From Acorus gramineus (taxonomy: Eukaryota > Streptophyta > Magnoliopsida > Acorales > Acoraceae), in assembly GCA_030737835.1 (NCBI GenBank), contig CM060850.1:3561788-3625787 (forward strand): 64,000 nucleotides of DNA, in the 5' to 3' direction. The translations under genes were made by a program, and so were the position numbers. Under the pieces are notes generated by a model. The model was not told the origin of the DNA and searched no databases. It was given only the letters and a program-made list of their open reading frames with translations. Within the stretch, counting starts at the first letter, position 1. Each line of letters starts with the position of its first letter. Shown one piece after another: positions 1-11,989 of the stretch.

Positions 1-735
1 CATAAAGTGGTGAAAGAGTATAAAAAAGAACAAGAAACAGAGACCCACTTTGCTTTGTTTTTAGGCCCAAAAGTTCAAAATCAGCATCTTTGCTTTCACA
101 GCTTTTTTTTCTTATGCATTGAAAAAAAAAATCCAAATTAGATAATTTTATTAAAAATTACAAACAGAGATACAGAAAATCCTCAAAAGCCTCTTTAAGC
201 TAGTTCATATTGCTCACAAGACAGAGCCATGTAAGAAATTCAATGAAAAAAAAACTTAGCCATTTCACCAACAAAAAAAAAACCAATAAAGAAAAAAGGA
301 ATTCAGGTCTCAAATCCAAACCAAAAGAAAAAAACCTCAAAACCCAATCACAAAGACCAAAAAAGGGCTTCTTAGAAAATGAAAACAATGAATAAAAAAA
401 CCCACAAACAATAGATAACATCATTTCACATTTTCACAAACCAACCACATTAGAAAGAACACAAAAACCCAAAACCAAAATCTTTGCTTTTTCCCTCACA
501 TATGAAGCTCCTCCTCTTCCAGTCCTCCTCCACAATAATCCCAACAAAGAAAACCTCAAAAAACAGAAAAAGAAGACAAACCCATATAAAGAAGACTGAC
601 CCGAGACGACGACAAACAAGAGAGACAGATAAACCACCTCAAATTCCGAAACTCTCTCTCTCTCTCTCTCTCTCTACAGACACACGAGCTTTTGAGCTTC
701 TCTTCGAAAAAATAAAAAAAAAAATTATTTTTTAA
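1..735 (-). other. Putative 5' leader and leader intron of a gene running off the left edge
   Basis: Read on the minus strand, this stretch starts with a GA repeat (complement of 651-675), continues through a T/GA-rich tract like a plant 5' untranslated leader, and then becomes T-rich and intron-like towards position 1. Short open frames here have simple-sequence composition and no domain I recognise. The GC-richer, ACGT-motif-bearing stretch at 750-1340 would sit where a promoter belongs. This is inference from composition only. No coding exon is visible before the window ends, so the gene product is unknown. Confidence 0.3.
651..675. repeat. (CT)n microsatellite
   Basis: About 12 uninterrupted CT units (GA on the minus strand). 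Such tracts are common in plant 5' leaders and core promoters, which fits the leftward leader proposed for 1-735. Confidence 0.9.
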
Positions 736-749
736 TTATTTTTTCGACA

Positions 750-1340
750 CTAAAAACAGAATCCAAAAGAAGGAAATATCGAAGTCCACGAAATATCGCG
801 ATTAATTGCACTTCCCCGAAACGGCCTATCATTTCGTATCGACATGAACATCCATGATCGTCTCCCAACCGTCCGATCAATATCTGACATGTCCTTCCAC
901 GTCGGATTCCACGTCAGCTTCATCATTGCTTTCGTTTTCTACGGTCCTGATCGTCAGTCGAATGAACAGTTAAATCGAGTAACCGAAAAACGTCTTCTCA
1001 TGATCGACGGCTGAGATTTTTCAAGACCACGTTGGCCACTTGGGTGGGTGCCACGTGGACTCCGCCGTGGGGCGAGATAGTTAGTTAAGTGTACTGCGGG
1101 GCAAGGTTCCATGATATGATCCGCGGTGATTTTATTTTAAGATTACCCCAGGTGGGTCCCGGATACTCTGCGGGGCGAGACACGGACACGGAGAGTTGTT
1201 CGAATTTTATTGGTCACCGCGACTCATATTAAGGGAGCGTCTGCGACGTGGGTTTTTTTAGAACGAACAAAACGATTTGATCGGCGATTAATTCGGATCG
1301 GGGGATCTCAATTGGTGTGGGCCATGTGGGACCCTGAAGG
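750..1340 (-). promoter_or_regulatory. GC-richer stretch with ACGT-core elements, candidate promoter
   Basis: A GC-rich island in AT-rich surroundings. It holds a perfect palindromic G-box CACGTG at 1052-1057 and ACGTCA-type cores near 909-918. G-box and ACGT cores are bound by plant bZIP and bHLH factors. Whether this serves the leftward leader or is a transposon remnant cannot be decided from sequence alone. Confidence 0.35.
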
Positions 1341-4300
1341 CTCACGTTTGCTGCGTGAGTGTTTTTTTTTTAAAATTTTTTTTTCATCTTTCATTACTTT
1401 TGTAATTTTAACATACGGTTGATTTACCATAATACCCCTATTGGTGGGAAGATTTTTTTTTATTATTATTTTGGCATCCTATTCTAGATAATTAAACAAA
1501 TATAAATCAAATCATCTTAATAAATCAAATCTATACAAATTTCAAATCTAAATAATATGTTTTTTTTTAATAAATATATATAATAGAATATAAATGTAAT
1601 AAGTAATTCTACGACTTCGTAATTAAAGTTGTTTTAAAAAAAGTGTTTTGAAAAATATTATTCACTTACAATCAACTTTTAAAGATAGATTTTCAATTTT
1701 GTTCACTCTCTTTATAAAATAAGCATGGATTATATACAATTCATACAAAAGTGGAATCATATCTCCAAAAGCAACCTATGGAGTTGTTTATGCACGTAAC
1801 ATGTTCACTTGTGGAAGGACGTATGGGTCAATTAAGCGGATGTGTTGGTTGGGGATTGTGTGGAAATTGGAAGTATGGGACACTAAAGTGGGTGGTTAAT
1901 TGTGGACTAGATTTCAAGAACATTAGCTTTTATTCCAATTTGCAATTATTTATTTTTTTATTTTTATTTTTTTGGGATTTCTAACCAAAAGAGAGCTTGG
2001 AATGATATCGAAACAGTAGTATGTAGATGTAGAATTTCTTATAATCATGGAAATGAAAAGACCTATTAAGAGACAATAAGAGCAATAATTAAAATCTATA
2101 GTAAACCAAATTTTGGTTAGTTAGCTAGCATATCTTCTCTTCGTGAAGGAAGGAGGTGGAGTATCAAACTCAAGGGAGCACCTATTTTCAATATATTTTT
2201 GAATTGGTTGATGGGACAAAAATAATGAAATTTGAATATATATATTTTTTGAATGTATATACCCCTTAATTTTATATATAATTTTGCAGTGATCCAAAAT
2301 CTTTGTGAGAACTTCTACCTTCAAATGAACCGTTTGAGTGATTTTTTTTTTCCCGAAAATTAAACCCTTCAAATAAATATATATCTATTACCATGGGTTT
2401 GATCAAATTTATGATGTGAATGATTACATGTCATCTTTGATGTTGTGACATCCGATGTGTATGAAGTATTCAACACTCATGAAATTCAAACAGGACTTTG
2501 AATTGAAGTTTTACAAAAGTAAAAGATTTCTAATTGTGATTGGTCTTAAAAATGTTCTTTCAAAGCGGATGTTTTAGCTTGGAGGGGAAAGCTTCATGCA
2601 TTCAATGGATAATCTCCAATTTTCCAAACATAGAATAGGAAGTTATTAATGTCAATGATGATGTATGACTTAAATTTTTATGTTTCCTTTTCTTTCTTGT
2701 GTGTCCAAACTCAAAGAAAGTTATGAGGAAATGAAAAAACAATAAAGTTAATAAATGAGCCCTTTTGTGACTACAATGCATCCAACACTTTAAGCATTTC
2801 ACATTTTCATATTGGTATATAACAAGCCTTTTAAAAAAATATATATTGTATCATATCAGTTGCACCCCTTTAAGTCTCGCCCCCCTTTCTTTCTACATTG
2901 CTTTTTATTTTATGCATTTTGTCTTCTCTTCTCCTCCCATCTCTTATTCAAACTTGCAATCACACTTTTATTTATAAAAGTGACAGTGGAAAGAATCTAT
3001 ATTTAAAAAAAGAAAAAATTGTGCAAGGTGAACCGGCTGAGCAAATTATCTAATTTTCTAGATAGGAACTAAAAGGAATAGCTGTCTGCAATTGAAAGTT
3101 CAGAATAGGAATAACAAGTTGTAGCCGTGTAGGTAGAGAGAAGTGCAAATGGGAAGGTCTAACTGCTAGACACTTGGATAGGCTAATTGACATAGGAAAT
3201 GTCTTGAGCCTGCCTTTAGACATGTTCATTGCATTCCATGATAACACAACCATTATATAGTGTACTCCATTCAGTATTGAAAATTAAGCATGTAAGATGA
3301 TCAGACACTTTGATATCCATGTTCATTTTTAAATTGTTTGGATCTTTTTAATTTTACAGCAAATATGATTTTTTAGTTCTTTGACAATTGGCATGTCAGA
3401 ACGTAATAAAATAATCCAAACAACCCTATTTTCAATTTGCATGAGACAGGAAAAAAAAATGATTTTTTTTTTAATTTTAAATTATTATTTTTAATTATAC
3501 AATATAATTGGATTTATACGCTAATATAAAGACGTGTTACATCTTGATATCCATATTTAATTTTAAATCATTCTAAAATATTAAATTATCAGACAATTTC
3601 TGATTTTTCTGACATAAATTCTGAGTAAATTCTGATGTTTTCAAATAATGCTCTATCATTTATGAATGAGAAAAGTTAGTGTCAAGTATCTCAGAAAAAT
3701 AGATTGGAACTGTAGCACTATCTACCTCAACCAACCATATCAATTGGACTGAACTATCTCAAATTCTCATTGAGTAAACACTTAAACTATAAGATGCAAG
3801 TTAAACATGCATGTATAGAAGGTCATTTGCATTGCCAATCTGATTCAAATATGCCATTTAAACTAATCTAATACTGCTGCAAAAATTTAACTAAACAATT
3901 AAATCTAGAATTAATGTTACAGTCGCATTTTTGCATCTGATTAACAGTCACAGATGAAATCTGTTACAGATTTTACTAGCTTCATGTGTCAGCCTGTAAG
4001 GCTATATTTCTTGTATCATGGAGCAGCAGTCCTGATTTATATTGGCCACTTGAGACCTGGACCAAAATGTCAGACAGATAACTTCTCCCTCATTATAATG
4101 GCTGATTTAATATTAAAAAGTATGACATTTCAGTCAGTTTTAGCTTTCTATGGCAGCATGCATATTCAAATGTCATACAAAGTAAAACTTGCAAATTCTC
4201 TGCTTCATTAGATGATTCAGAAATTCTTCTGCAGTGCAACTATTAGAGATTTAGAGTCCGGAGATTTAGGCACATTGGAACTAACTCCGAACAGGTTTTT

Positions 4301-4708
4301 TTATTTTAACAAATAATAAAACAATTTTTATGTTTGAAAGTACTTTTTATGAAAAAATTGGTTGAGAGCGGCTTTTATGAAAAAAATGGTTCCACACAAG
4401 GGCTTACATGAACTTGGCATGGATTCTGATACAATTTTGAATCACGGTTTATATGTGAATTTCCACTTTAATTTCACACAAAATCAACAATAATTTTGTA
4501 GTGCAATTGATAACAAAGCTGCAATAGTGGATGTGAAAACTATTTAGTCCCTAAATAATGTTTTGCTTCTTCGGATGTTGAAGTGGATTGTTGCTCAAAA
4601 CCACTCCATCTCACAATATGAAGCTGTGATCTTTTTCACTGCCAATCACATCTAAAAACAAATGAAGAGTAAAAATTGATTTTGGTGCTTCAAAGCATAA
4701 GTAACTAT
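1341..4708. other. AT-rich intergenic stretch, no gene seen
   Basis: Open frames here are short and of simple composition. I see no splice-linked coding exons, RNA gene or bounded transposon. Homopolymer T and A runs are frequent. Confidence 0.6.
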
Positions 4709-5249
4709 GATTAATTTCAATAAAAAACAGTCTTTAAACCAAAAGTTTAAGCTCGAAATCAAGAACAACATAATATGTTTCTCAAAAAAAAAAAAAAAAA
4801 CCCCACCTACAAAAGATCACATTGATATTAGAAAAGGAGTTATAAAATGTAGCATGCAAACCAGTTGCATGCCTTAAAATCGCCCAAACCATGAGAACAC
4901 AAGTAGAAATATAATTAGGAAAATGTCACACACCCAGTCATTGACTTTTGCAGTTCAAAAATGTTTTTAAATCTGATTAATTTCAATAAAAAATGGTCTT
5001 TAAACCAAAAGTTTAAGCTCGAAATCAAGAACATAATATTTTTCTCAAAAAAAAAAAAAAAAACACCCCACCTACAAAAGACCACACTTGATATTAGAAA
5101 AGGAGTTATAAAATGTAGCATGCAAACCAGCAAACCAGTTGCATGCCTTAAAATTGCCTAAACCATGAGAACACAAGTAGTAATATAATTAGGAAAATGT
5201 CACACACCCAGTCATTCACTTTTGCAATTCAAAAATATTTTTAAATCTT
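4709..5249. repeat. Tandem duplication, unit about 266 bp
   Basis: A segment starting GATTAATTTCAATAAAAAA at 4709 is repeated at 4975. The copies share an internal poly-A run, the CCCCACCTACAAAAGA block, the GTAGCATGCAAACCAG block and the end TTTTTAAATCT. Differences are few substitutions, poly-A length and an 8-base CAAACCAG expansion in copy 2. It lies downstream of the gene at 5714-6551 and looks non-coding. Confidence 0.9.
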
Positions 5250-5713
5250 TTTTGAGGTATACACTTAGTCTAATGAAATACTTACATTCATAAAAAATGA
5301 AGCACACACTCAAATGACATTTTTACATTTTCCTTAATAGAGTATATTTAGGACTACATGAATAAGTGTATCAGAGTACATGATATATAGGGAAGCTCTG
5401 ATGGCTATAGGAATGCAAATGGCGACACAATTGTAAATGTATTAGAGGACATGATATATAGGGAAGTACCAAAATATAAGAATGAACAGAAAAATCCAAT
5501 AAGCTATTATTCAACATCAATTTCAGCTATCCCAACCAATTCCATGTCAGATTTATCAAAATCATATAAAAGAAAGAGATGAATACCAACATCAGAACAA
5601 AACAAACAAAAAACTGCAATTAGCAGTACCAAGCAAGAAAGCAAAGCCAAACAAATTGTGTGTCATGAGGAAGGCACAACAATTCTTCAAAAGCAGCACA
5701 GCAGAGTCATAAA

Positions 5714-6551
5714 TCAACTCTCCCCATCGTCGTCGTCGGGGAAGCGTAGATGCTTCCCTTTGGGAGTCGGCAATCCCTTCAGACGCAGAACGTTCGGCGA
5801 CCCACTCACATCAGAGACCTCCTCCCCTTCAATCTCATCATCGCTGTTGTAGATGAACCGAACGTGTCGACCACCTCTCACCGCCATGGTTTTAAGCCCG
5901 TCGCACAATTCATCTATCGTTCCTTCATTAAGCGCATCAGACACTTGTTTGGGTGAGCTTGATGAGGAATCAGAGACATCAGACTTTGCCGGAGAGTCGA
6001 ACAGCAATGCCCGATTGATCACAAACTCAGAAAGATTTCCAGTCTCTTGTTTCAAAGGCTCAATTGCCTGCACAATCAAAAGATTGGTTAAAACATAAAA
6101 ACCCAATCTTGAAAACCAAACCTTGTAAAAATTGAAAACCTGAACAATCTCTGAACCGCTCCTGACGAACAGATGGGCCTCCTCTTCGACCTTCTGGAGG
6201 AGAGACTTGACCTGCCCCCGGAGCAAGGCCTCGCCGGAGCTTGGGGTATTCTTGGGGCGGCCCCGGCTCTTCGCGAAGGCGGCGGAGGAGGGGGTCTTTA
6301 GGCTTCCCGTCAAGGCGACGCCGACGATGGGTGAGTCATTGGTGACGTCGACGAGGGCCATCTTCGCAAGGGAATTATTGCCTGCGCATGATCGATCACA
6401 AGAAGAGAAAGACCCAAAGTAATGAAAATCGAGAGAACCCAAGTCAAGAAATGGTGAATCAAGATTGGGTTTTGGGCGAATGGGTCTCACCGGATGCGAG
6501 TGCGCCGGTTTGGGATCTGGTGACCCTTCTTGTTGAAGACGGAGTTTCCAT
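5714..6551 (-). CDS. Plant-specific small, probably nuclear protein, likely cell-cycle expressed; function unknown
   Basis: Three exons are predicted: 6551-6491, 6381-6140 and 6067-5714 (introns 6490-6382 and 6139-6068, both GT-AG). They join to a 218-aa protein. Exon 1 (20 codons) supplies METPSSTRRVTRSQT. It ends in TCCG followed by a good GTGAG donor, and the split glycine codon restores frame. The 72-bp second intron is a multiple of three, so a naive reading frame runs through it and adds 24 false residues. Visible blocks: basic RRVTRSQT (8-15), ALVDVTNDSPIVG (29-41), a helical GEALLRGQVKSLLQKVEEEA (70-89), serine-rich linker (131-140), HVRFIYNSDDE (169-179), and a C-terminal LPTPKGKHLRFPDDDD (200-215). 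I recall unnamed plant proteins with this order of blocks, but no established function. There is no signal peptide or membrane segment. The promoter has mitosis-specific elements (see 6654-6677). An alternative start at Met28 would drop exon 1. Confidence 0.85.
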
Positions 6552-6653
6552 TAACAAAAAAAAAAAATGGAGGAGCTTTGGCTGCAATGAAGGTGTTGGG
6601 AGGGAGAGGAGGACTGTTTGGGGTGGGTGTGTTTTTAAAGGATTTGAATTCTT

Positions 6654-6677
6654 TCGAACGGTCATGTGACCGTTGGA
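6654..6677 (-). promoter_or_regulatory. Inverted pair of MSA (mitosis-specific activator) elements
   Basis: On the minus strand TCCAACGGTCA (complement of 6667-6677) matches the MSA consensus YCYAACGGYYA at every position. The plus strand has TCGAACGGTCA at 6654-6664, one mismatch, so the two form an inverted pair about 100-125 bp upstream of the start codon at 6551. MSA elements are bound by MYB3R factors and drive G2/M expression in plants. Function here is inferred. Confidence 0.7.
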
Positions 6678-6689
6678 AGGGTGGGGTGG

Positions 6690-7487
6690 GTTTCCTTCTG
6701 TGAACGGGAACAATTTTTTTTTTTTTTTTATGATTTTTGTGCCTTGATTTCGGGTTCTCTGAAAAGAAAGTATGGGCACACAGCACACTAGCCCCGCTCA
6801 TTTCGTGATTTTGTCTTGAAAGAGCTTCAAGTAATCGTTTTTTTTTTTTTTTTAATTGTATAGTTTTGTTAGGGAAAATATTAGACTAACTATGTTATAA
6901 ATGAATATATATTCTAATATGTGAATAGGTGTATATATCTTATTACAATCATGAGATATATGAGACTGTAAAATGAATTAAGTGTAACAGCAATATGCAT
7001 GTAAACTTTATTTTTTTTTTGTCATGAATTCACCTCTGAGATGAAAAACTACATTTTTAGCGCATGGATGGAAAAATATCAAAAGAATCATCTAAATGTT
7101 AGAAATACCCATTTTAAAATTTCTTACCTAAAAAGGTTTTCTTTTATAATTTTAAAAAGTAAAATGACTTGGCCACCCTGATGTTATTTACTATTTTGAG
7201 AATTATCATGCAATTTAATTGTTTAACACCCCAATTAAAAACATTAATAAATGCAAAAATATTTTTTTTATTCGTGCATGAAGTTTATTATTACTTTTTG
7301 TATATCTAAATATACCATTAAGAATTAAATTGTAAAAATTTTTACAAAATCATTATCAAATATTTTTTTAGATATTTCTAAATTTTATAAAATATTTTGG
7401 GACACTTACACATGTTTAATATTATACAAAAAATTCTTTATGCAAGACATTTATAAAATATGAATAAAAAAAATTGAAAAAAAAAGT
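6690..7487. other. AT-rich intergenic stretch
   Basis: Promoter-distal flank of the small-protein gene, with T and A homopolymers (for example around 6714-6728 and 6838-6853). No gene or bounded element is seen. Confidence 0.5.
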
Positions 7488-9131
7488 GGGGAAATTAATC
7501 AGGAGTCCCTCGGGACACCCTGTATTAACATTTAGTCCCTTGACTTTTTTTAGATTTTTTTAAATCCCTAAAGTCCCTAGGTTATTTTCTTTGGGTCTCT
7601 AGCCTTTTATTCTTCCATTTTTACCCTTTGATAACAATGTACGCAGATGGTATAACAGTGTACTATATCTTTTTACATTTGCAAATAACAGTGTACACAT
7701 TATGTATAACGGTGTACACAGACAAGTTCATATACCTGCTTAATTTATAATTACAAGCAAGGATTTCAGACATTTAAATGTCATCCTCACTAATAGATAA
7801 AATATTTACATCTATTTTTAAAATCATCACCACCGATTTACAAAATAACCACATAGTTTAGTTACATCTATTGTTTATATCTTTTACAGTCTTTTTGTAG
7901 TTCCTTTATCCGAGTCTCACTCTCTTTCGCTCTTCGAATTACTTTTGGTGCATACTCTCCTCAGAACCTTGGAATATCTTTTTGCTTAATTTTCATGCTT
8001 GTTCCTTTATTCGATGCTTATTGTATCTGATCATAAACATGCCACAATTAACCCTAAAAACACCATAAATTAATATCATGAGTATGATGTAGGTACATTA
8101 ATCGTGATAATGTATATCATCAACACTTATATATTGGATTGTAGTGGACATTAATCATTCCTTGTGATTGGTTAGTCTTCAATGTCGAGCATGAAATGAG
8201 TCAATCTAAAATACTTTTTCAACCAATGGATCTACACATTGTAATGTCACATGCACTGTCAATATAAGGGATATACATCATTACAAACAAAGAATTTAAT
8301 AGTTTCCACAGACGTTTCTGCTAACCCAGTGTATATAACAGTGTGCACAAAGAAATTAACAGTGTACGTAGACAATATACCAATGTACATAGTTATACAT
8401 AGGCTGGAATGACAGGTTACACTCATCAATTGATCTGTCATTTCTGCTAACCCAAACACATTTTTTCATGGTACATTTTTCATATAATTGTACTCTATGA
8501 ATTGATTGGGTAGGATTAAGGCTACATAATCAAAAGAAGATTTAAGAGTGTACATTTGAAGAATATCAGTGTACATATAATAATATTAACATAAAACTCA
8601 GATTGTGTCACAAAAAAAAAAAAAACACAGAAATTAAAAACATGCATCCCTTCTTCTTCTCATTGTTTCATGCTCCATTCATACTTGGCAAGTTGGAGTG
8701 GGATATGTGTGAGAAAGAGGTGAAAGAAGTCCAACCAATTGAAGGACTTCATCATAGTGGCCTAAATTTTTAGATTCTAGCGGATACTAATAAGGCCATT
8801 GTTATAATTGAAAGACTTCATCATGTTATATTATCTTTATACACTGTTGAAATCTTTGTGTACACTATTATGTTGTTTGTATACGCTATTAAATTCTCAA
8901 AATACACTGTTATAAGTCTATGTACATTGTTATCAATTTGTGTACATTATATATACACCCTTAATCATATTTGAGAACATTGTTATTCTATTTTTAAATA
9001 TTAATATATAAACATCCTGAAACAACGAGACAACATAATCCATCACCCTCTGCACCAAATAAAACCCAAAACCCCATTAGTTCCCCAATCTAGTATTATG
9101 GGGGTATGCCGGGGACCTAATTAATTTTCCC
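7488..9131. mobile_element. Mutator-like non-autonomous DNA transposon with subterminal repeats
   Basis: The left end GGGGAAATTAATCAGG (7488 on) is inverted at the right end (complement GGGAAAATTAATTAGG, ending 9131), 14 of 16 matching, with further similarity inward. Flanks are AAAAAAAGT (7479-7487) and AAAAGAAGT (9132-9140), a 9-bp target duplication with one mismatch, the size made by Mutator-like elements. The left half contains many AACAGTGTAC motifs and the right half the complementary GTACACTGTT-like motifs, an arrangement typical of transposase-binding subterminal repeats. No transposase frame is present, so it would need help from elsewhere. Confidence 0.65.
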
Positions 9132-9550
9132 AAAAGAAGTTAATAAAAATCCAAAAATAAAAATCTTGTAAATTTAAGAATAACAATTTTAACAATGTTA
9201 ATATTGGTTTATAGCATACTTAAAAAATTTAAAAACATGTAAAATCACTTTTAAATAAAAACCATTTCTTATATTAATAAAAATTTCAATTAGATAACGG
9301 TGTGAAAAGTTTTAAATATCATGAAAGATTTTAAAAATTATCTGAGACAAGGTTATTTGTGTCATTTTAGGTTATAAGATTGTTAAATGAAACTTTTTTG
9401 ATAGAATTCCTAAAAAAGTCATTTTGAGTATTTCTTATCTTTAAAATACTTTTTTGGACATTTTCCCTAATATAGCGTTACATATTTTATATAACAATAC
9501 ATGTATTCTTATTAAAAAAAATTAAAATACATATCTCAATGAAATAACAC

Positions 9551-9900
9551 TGTATTTACACATTCTCCATAAAAAATAAAGTACTACTACTACCATCATA
9601 AACACTCGATTCTCATTTTGTTTTCTTTTTTCTTGATGAGGTAAGATAAGTCTAAAAGTTGCATGTGTTCCCTTCAAACTCACACCACTCCTGAAGTTTC
9701 TCTAGCCGTCAAACTGCAAAAAAAGCTCAAGCAAACACTAGCAAAATCAAAAGTTCTGTATTTACACATTCCCCATCAAAAACAAATTACTACCATCACA
9801 GACACTCGATTCTCATTTTGTTTTCTTTTTTCTTGATGGGTAAGATAAGTTTAAATGTTGCATGTGTTCCATTCGAACTTGCACGACTCCTGACGGAAGA
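9551..9900. repeat. Tandem duplication of about 206 bp covering an ERD2-like terminal exon
   Basis: TGTATTTACACATTC at 9551 recurs at 9757. Both copies carry the ACTCGATTCTCATTTTGTTT block and the GTTGCATGTGTTCC block. Read on the minus strand, each copy contains one version of the last exon of the broken ERD2-like gene, so the duplication gave the gene two terminal exons. Confidence 0.85.
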
Positions 9901-11315
9901 CGTAGGGCAGGTTGGCCACCTACAAGACTGAAAATGGGGGAAAAAAGAAGAAAAAAGGTCAGATCATATTCATGGAAAGAAATGCTTCTTAAACAAAATC
10001 CGGATATGATATAGCTCACCTCTTGATACAGTAGTAATAAAAATCAGCAAGAATAAATGTTTGAACTATTTCAGATAGGAGGACCATTGGTGGCCACAAT
10101 CCAGAACCAAGAGCCATTAATAAGCGTCCACCGGTGTCTAGGACCTTTTAAGAACACACAGAAAATTATCAATGTATGTACAAGCCAAAGTGAATAAATG
10201 GCACCCATCAAATGAATTCAAAATGATGGTGTGCCTAAATGCATTATTGGTTCCTTACACTTGATGAAAATGTATCATATATTCAATAATAAGCAAATGA
10301 CTAAATGACCACGATCTGGATCATAGTGAGCCACCAATAAAAATGCCTACAACCTCTCATGGTAGTATTGTCACCAAATACTTTGAATTATTTATTAATT
10401 CATGTATTGTTTGCGCACTTTTCATTAAAAAATTAATTTCTGTATAAATCATGTTTCATTAACACTACATGTATTATTCATTAATTCACTTATTAAATAA
10501 ATTAGATGTATATTAAACGCATAATACATATCTTACCTGTATAACAGAATCAAAACCAAAAAAAGAAAAAATGCTTCACCTAGCTTTATTGTCGATCTTT
10601 TTATGATTTTGCTTAATGCCTAAATTCAAATATCATAACTTTAACTCAGAAGACTTCGTAATATTTTTGATGTTATAACATCATTGGGAATTAAGGATTT
10701 GATTTAACATTGCTTATATTTTATTTTTCCAAACTTATCCCAAATTTTTCTCGAACTTAACCTGAAATTTTCCTTGCTGAACTATTCCCTAATTCCAAAC
10801 TGGTGACAAGGTCAACGATCACATCAAAAGTCTAGAACAGAAGTGAGGAATTACAACCCTTGATAACGTGATTTTATGGCAATTAATGACATCTACTTCC
10901 CATAGATTGTTTTTTGCATCAGTTATTAAATATGCAAAGCTTAGAAACCTGGCATTAGCTCAAGAATATGCATTAGTTACTATACACAATTTCCAATAGT
11001 GCATCAAACCTAAAGGACCCAATGCGCAAAGCTTAGAAACCTGGCAACCCCCAAGGTGAATACATAATGAGCAGTAAATGATTCCACAATCTGTGGGGAT
11101 TACCCAATAAAAAGAAGGAACAGCTTGAATCAGCTAATTATTGACGAGGGTAAAAAAATTGCATTTCATGCGCATGATGTATTCTTGAGCTTGTACATTA
11201 GTGTTTTGCACCAAACATAAATGTGGTAGCATAGAATCCTGTTGATGATATTATGCGATGTTGATGGATAAATAACAAGAGCCAACAGTGCACAAGGTAA
11301 CACCTGCATTCAGAG

Positions 11316-11989
11316 CACTGTTCAAATATTCGGTCTGTGCAGGAGTATATGCGGCCGTATATGCGGTTTGGTCAAGAGACTGAACCGCATAAGGCCAGAC
11401 GGCCCAATATGTGGTCTGTATGCAGATATGCAGCCGCTTATGCGGCCAAACAAGATTTTCTTTTTTTTAATAGCTCACATGATTTGAATATAAACTTTTG
11501 GGGAGTCTTTATGTTATTGAATGATAGTCTTTAGATAGTTTTTACGCGTTCTCTTGGATGTTAGGATTGCTTTGGAAGCTTTATAGCTTATGAAGTTTTG
11601 GCTCTCTATTATTTATTTTTTTCCCTTACTTTCTATTATTTTAAACATCTGGGATAAGCTCATTTCCCTATCCATTATCAACTATACATTTGATCAAAGA
11701 CCTAGATTACAGCTTAGAAAGCTTTATAATTTTGCACCTAAAAAGCTAATATCAACTTACTTTTATTGCTCAAATATTTTCTCTAATTTGTGATCAAAAT
11801 CCTTTCTTATAAATTACTAATAGTTATACATATTTATCTTATTATCTATTGTTTGAAAATAATCGTATATCTTTTTATTCATAAAAAATATAACACTACA
11901 TATACTCCCGCATATACTTTCGCATGCCGCATATACTGTATGCGATACCCTAAACGCACGCAAACCGCATACCGCATTTCTAAACACTG
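11316..11989. mobile_element. Non-autonomous hAT transposon
   Basis: Perfect 8-bp target duplications ATTCAGAG flank it (11308-11315 and 11990-11997). Inverted ends are CACTGTTCAAATATTCGG on the left and CAGTGTTTAGAAATGCGG (complement) on the right. The subterminal regions are full of TATGCGG-type repeats in both orientations, the middle is AT-rich, and there is no transposase frame. The 8-bp duplication, CA-TG-like ends and subterminal GCGG repeats are hAT hallmarks. It sits between surviving exons of the ERD2-like pseudogene. Confidence 0.9.

Noticed and set aside
1210-1422. 70-aa frame on the plus strand near the left end
   Set aside because: Short, ends in low-complexity Phe runs, and matches no family. 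It lies in the putative promoter.
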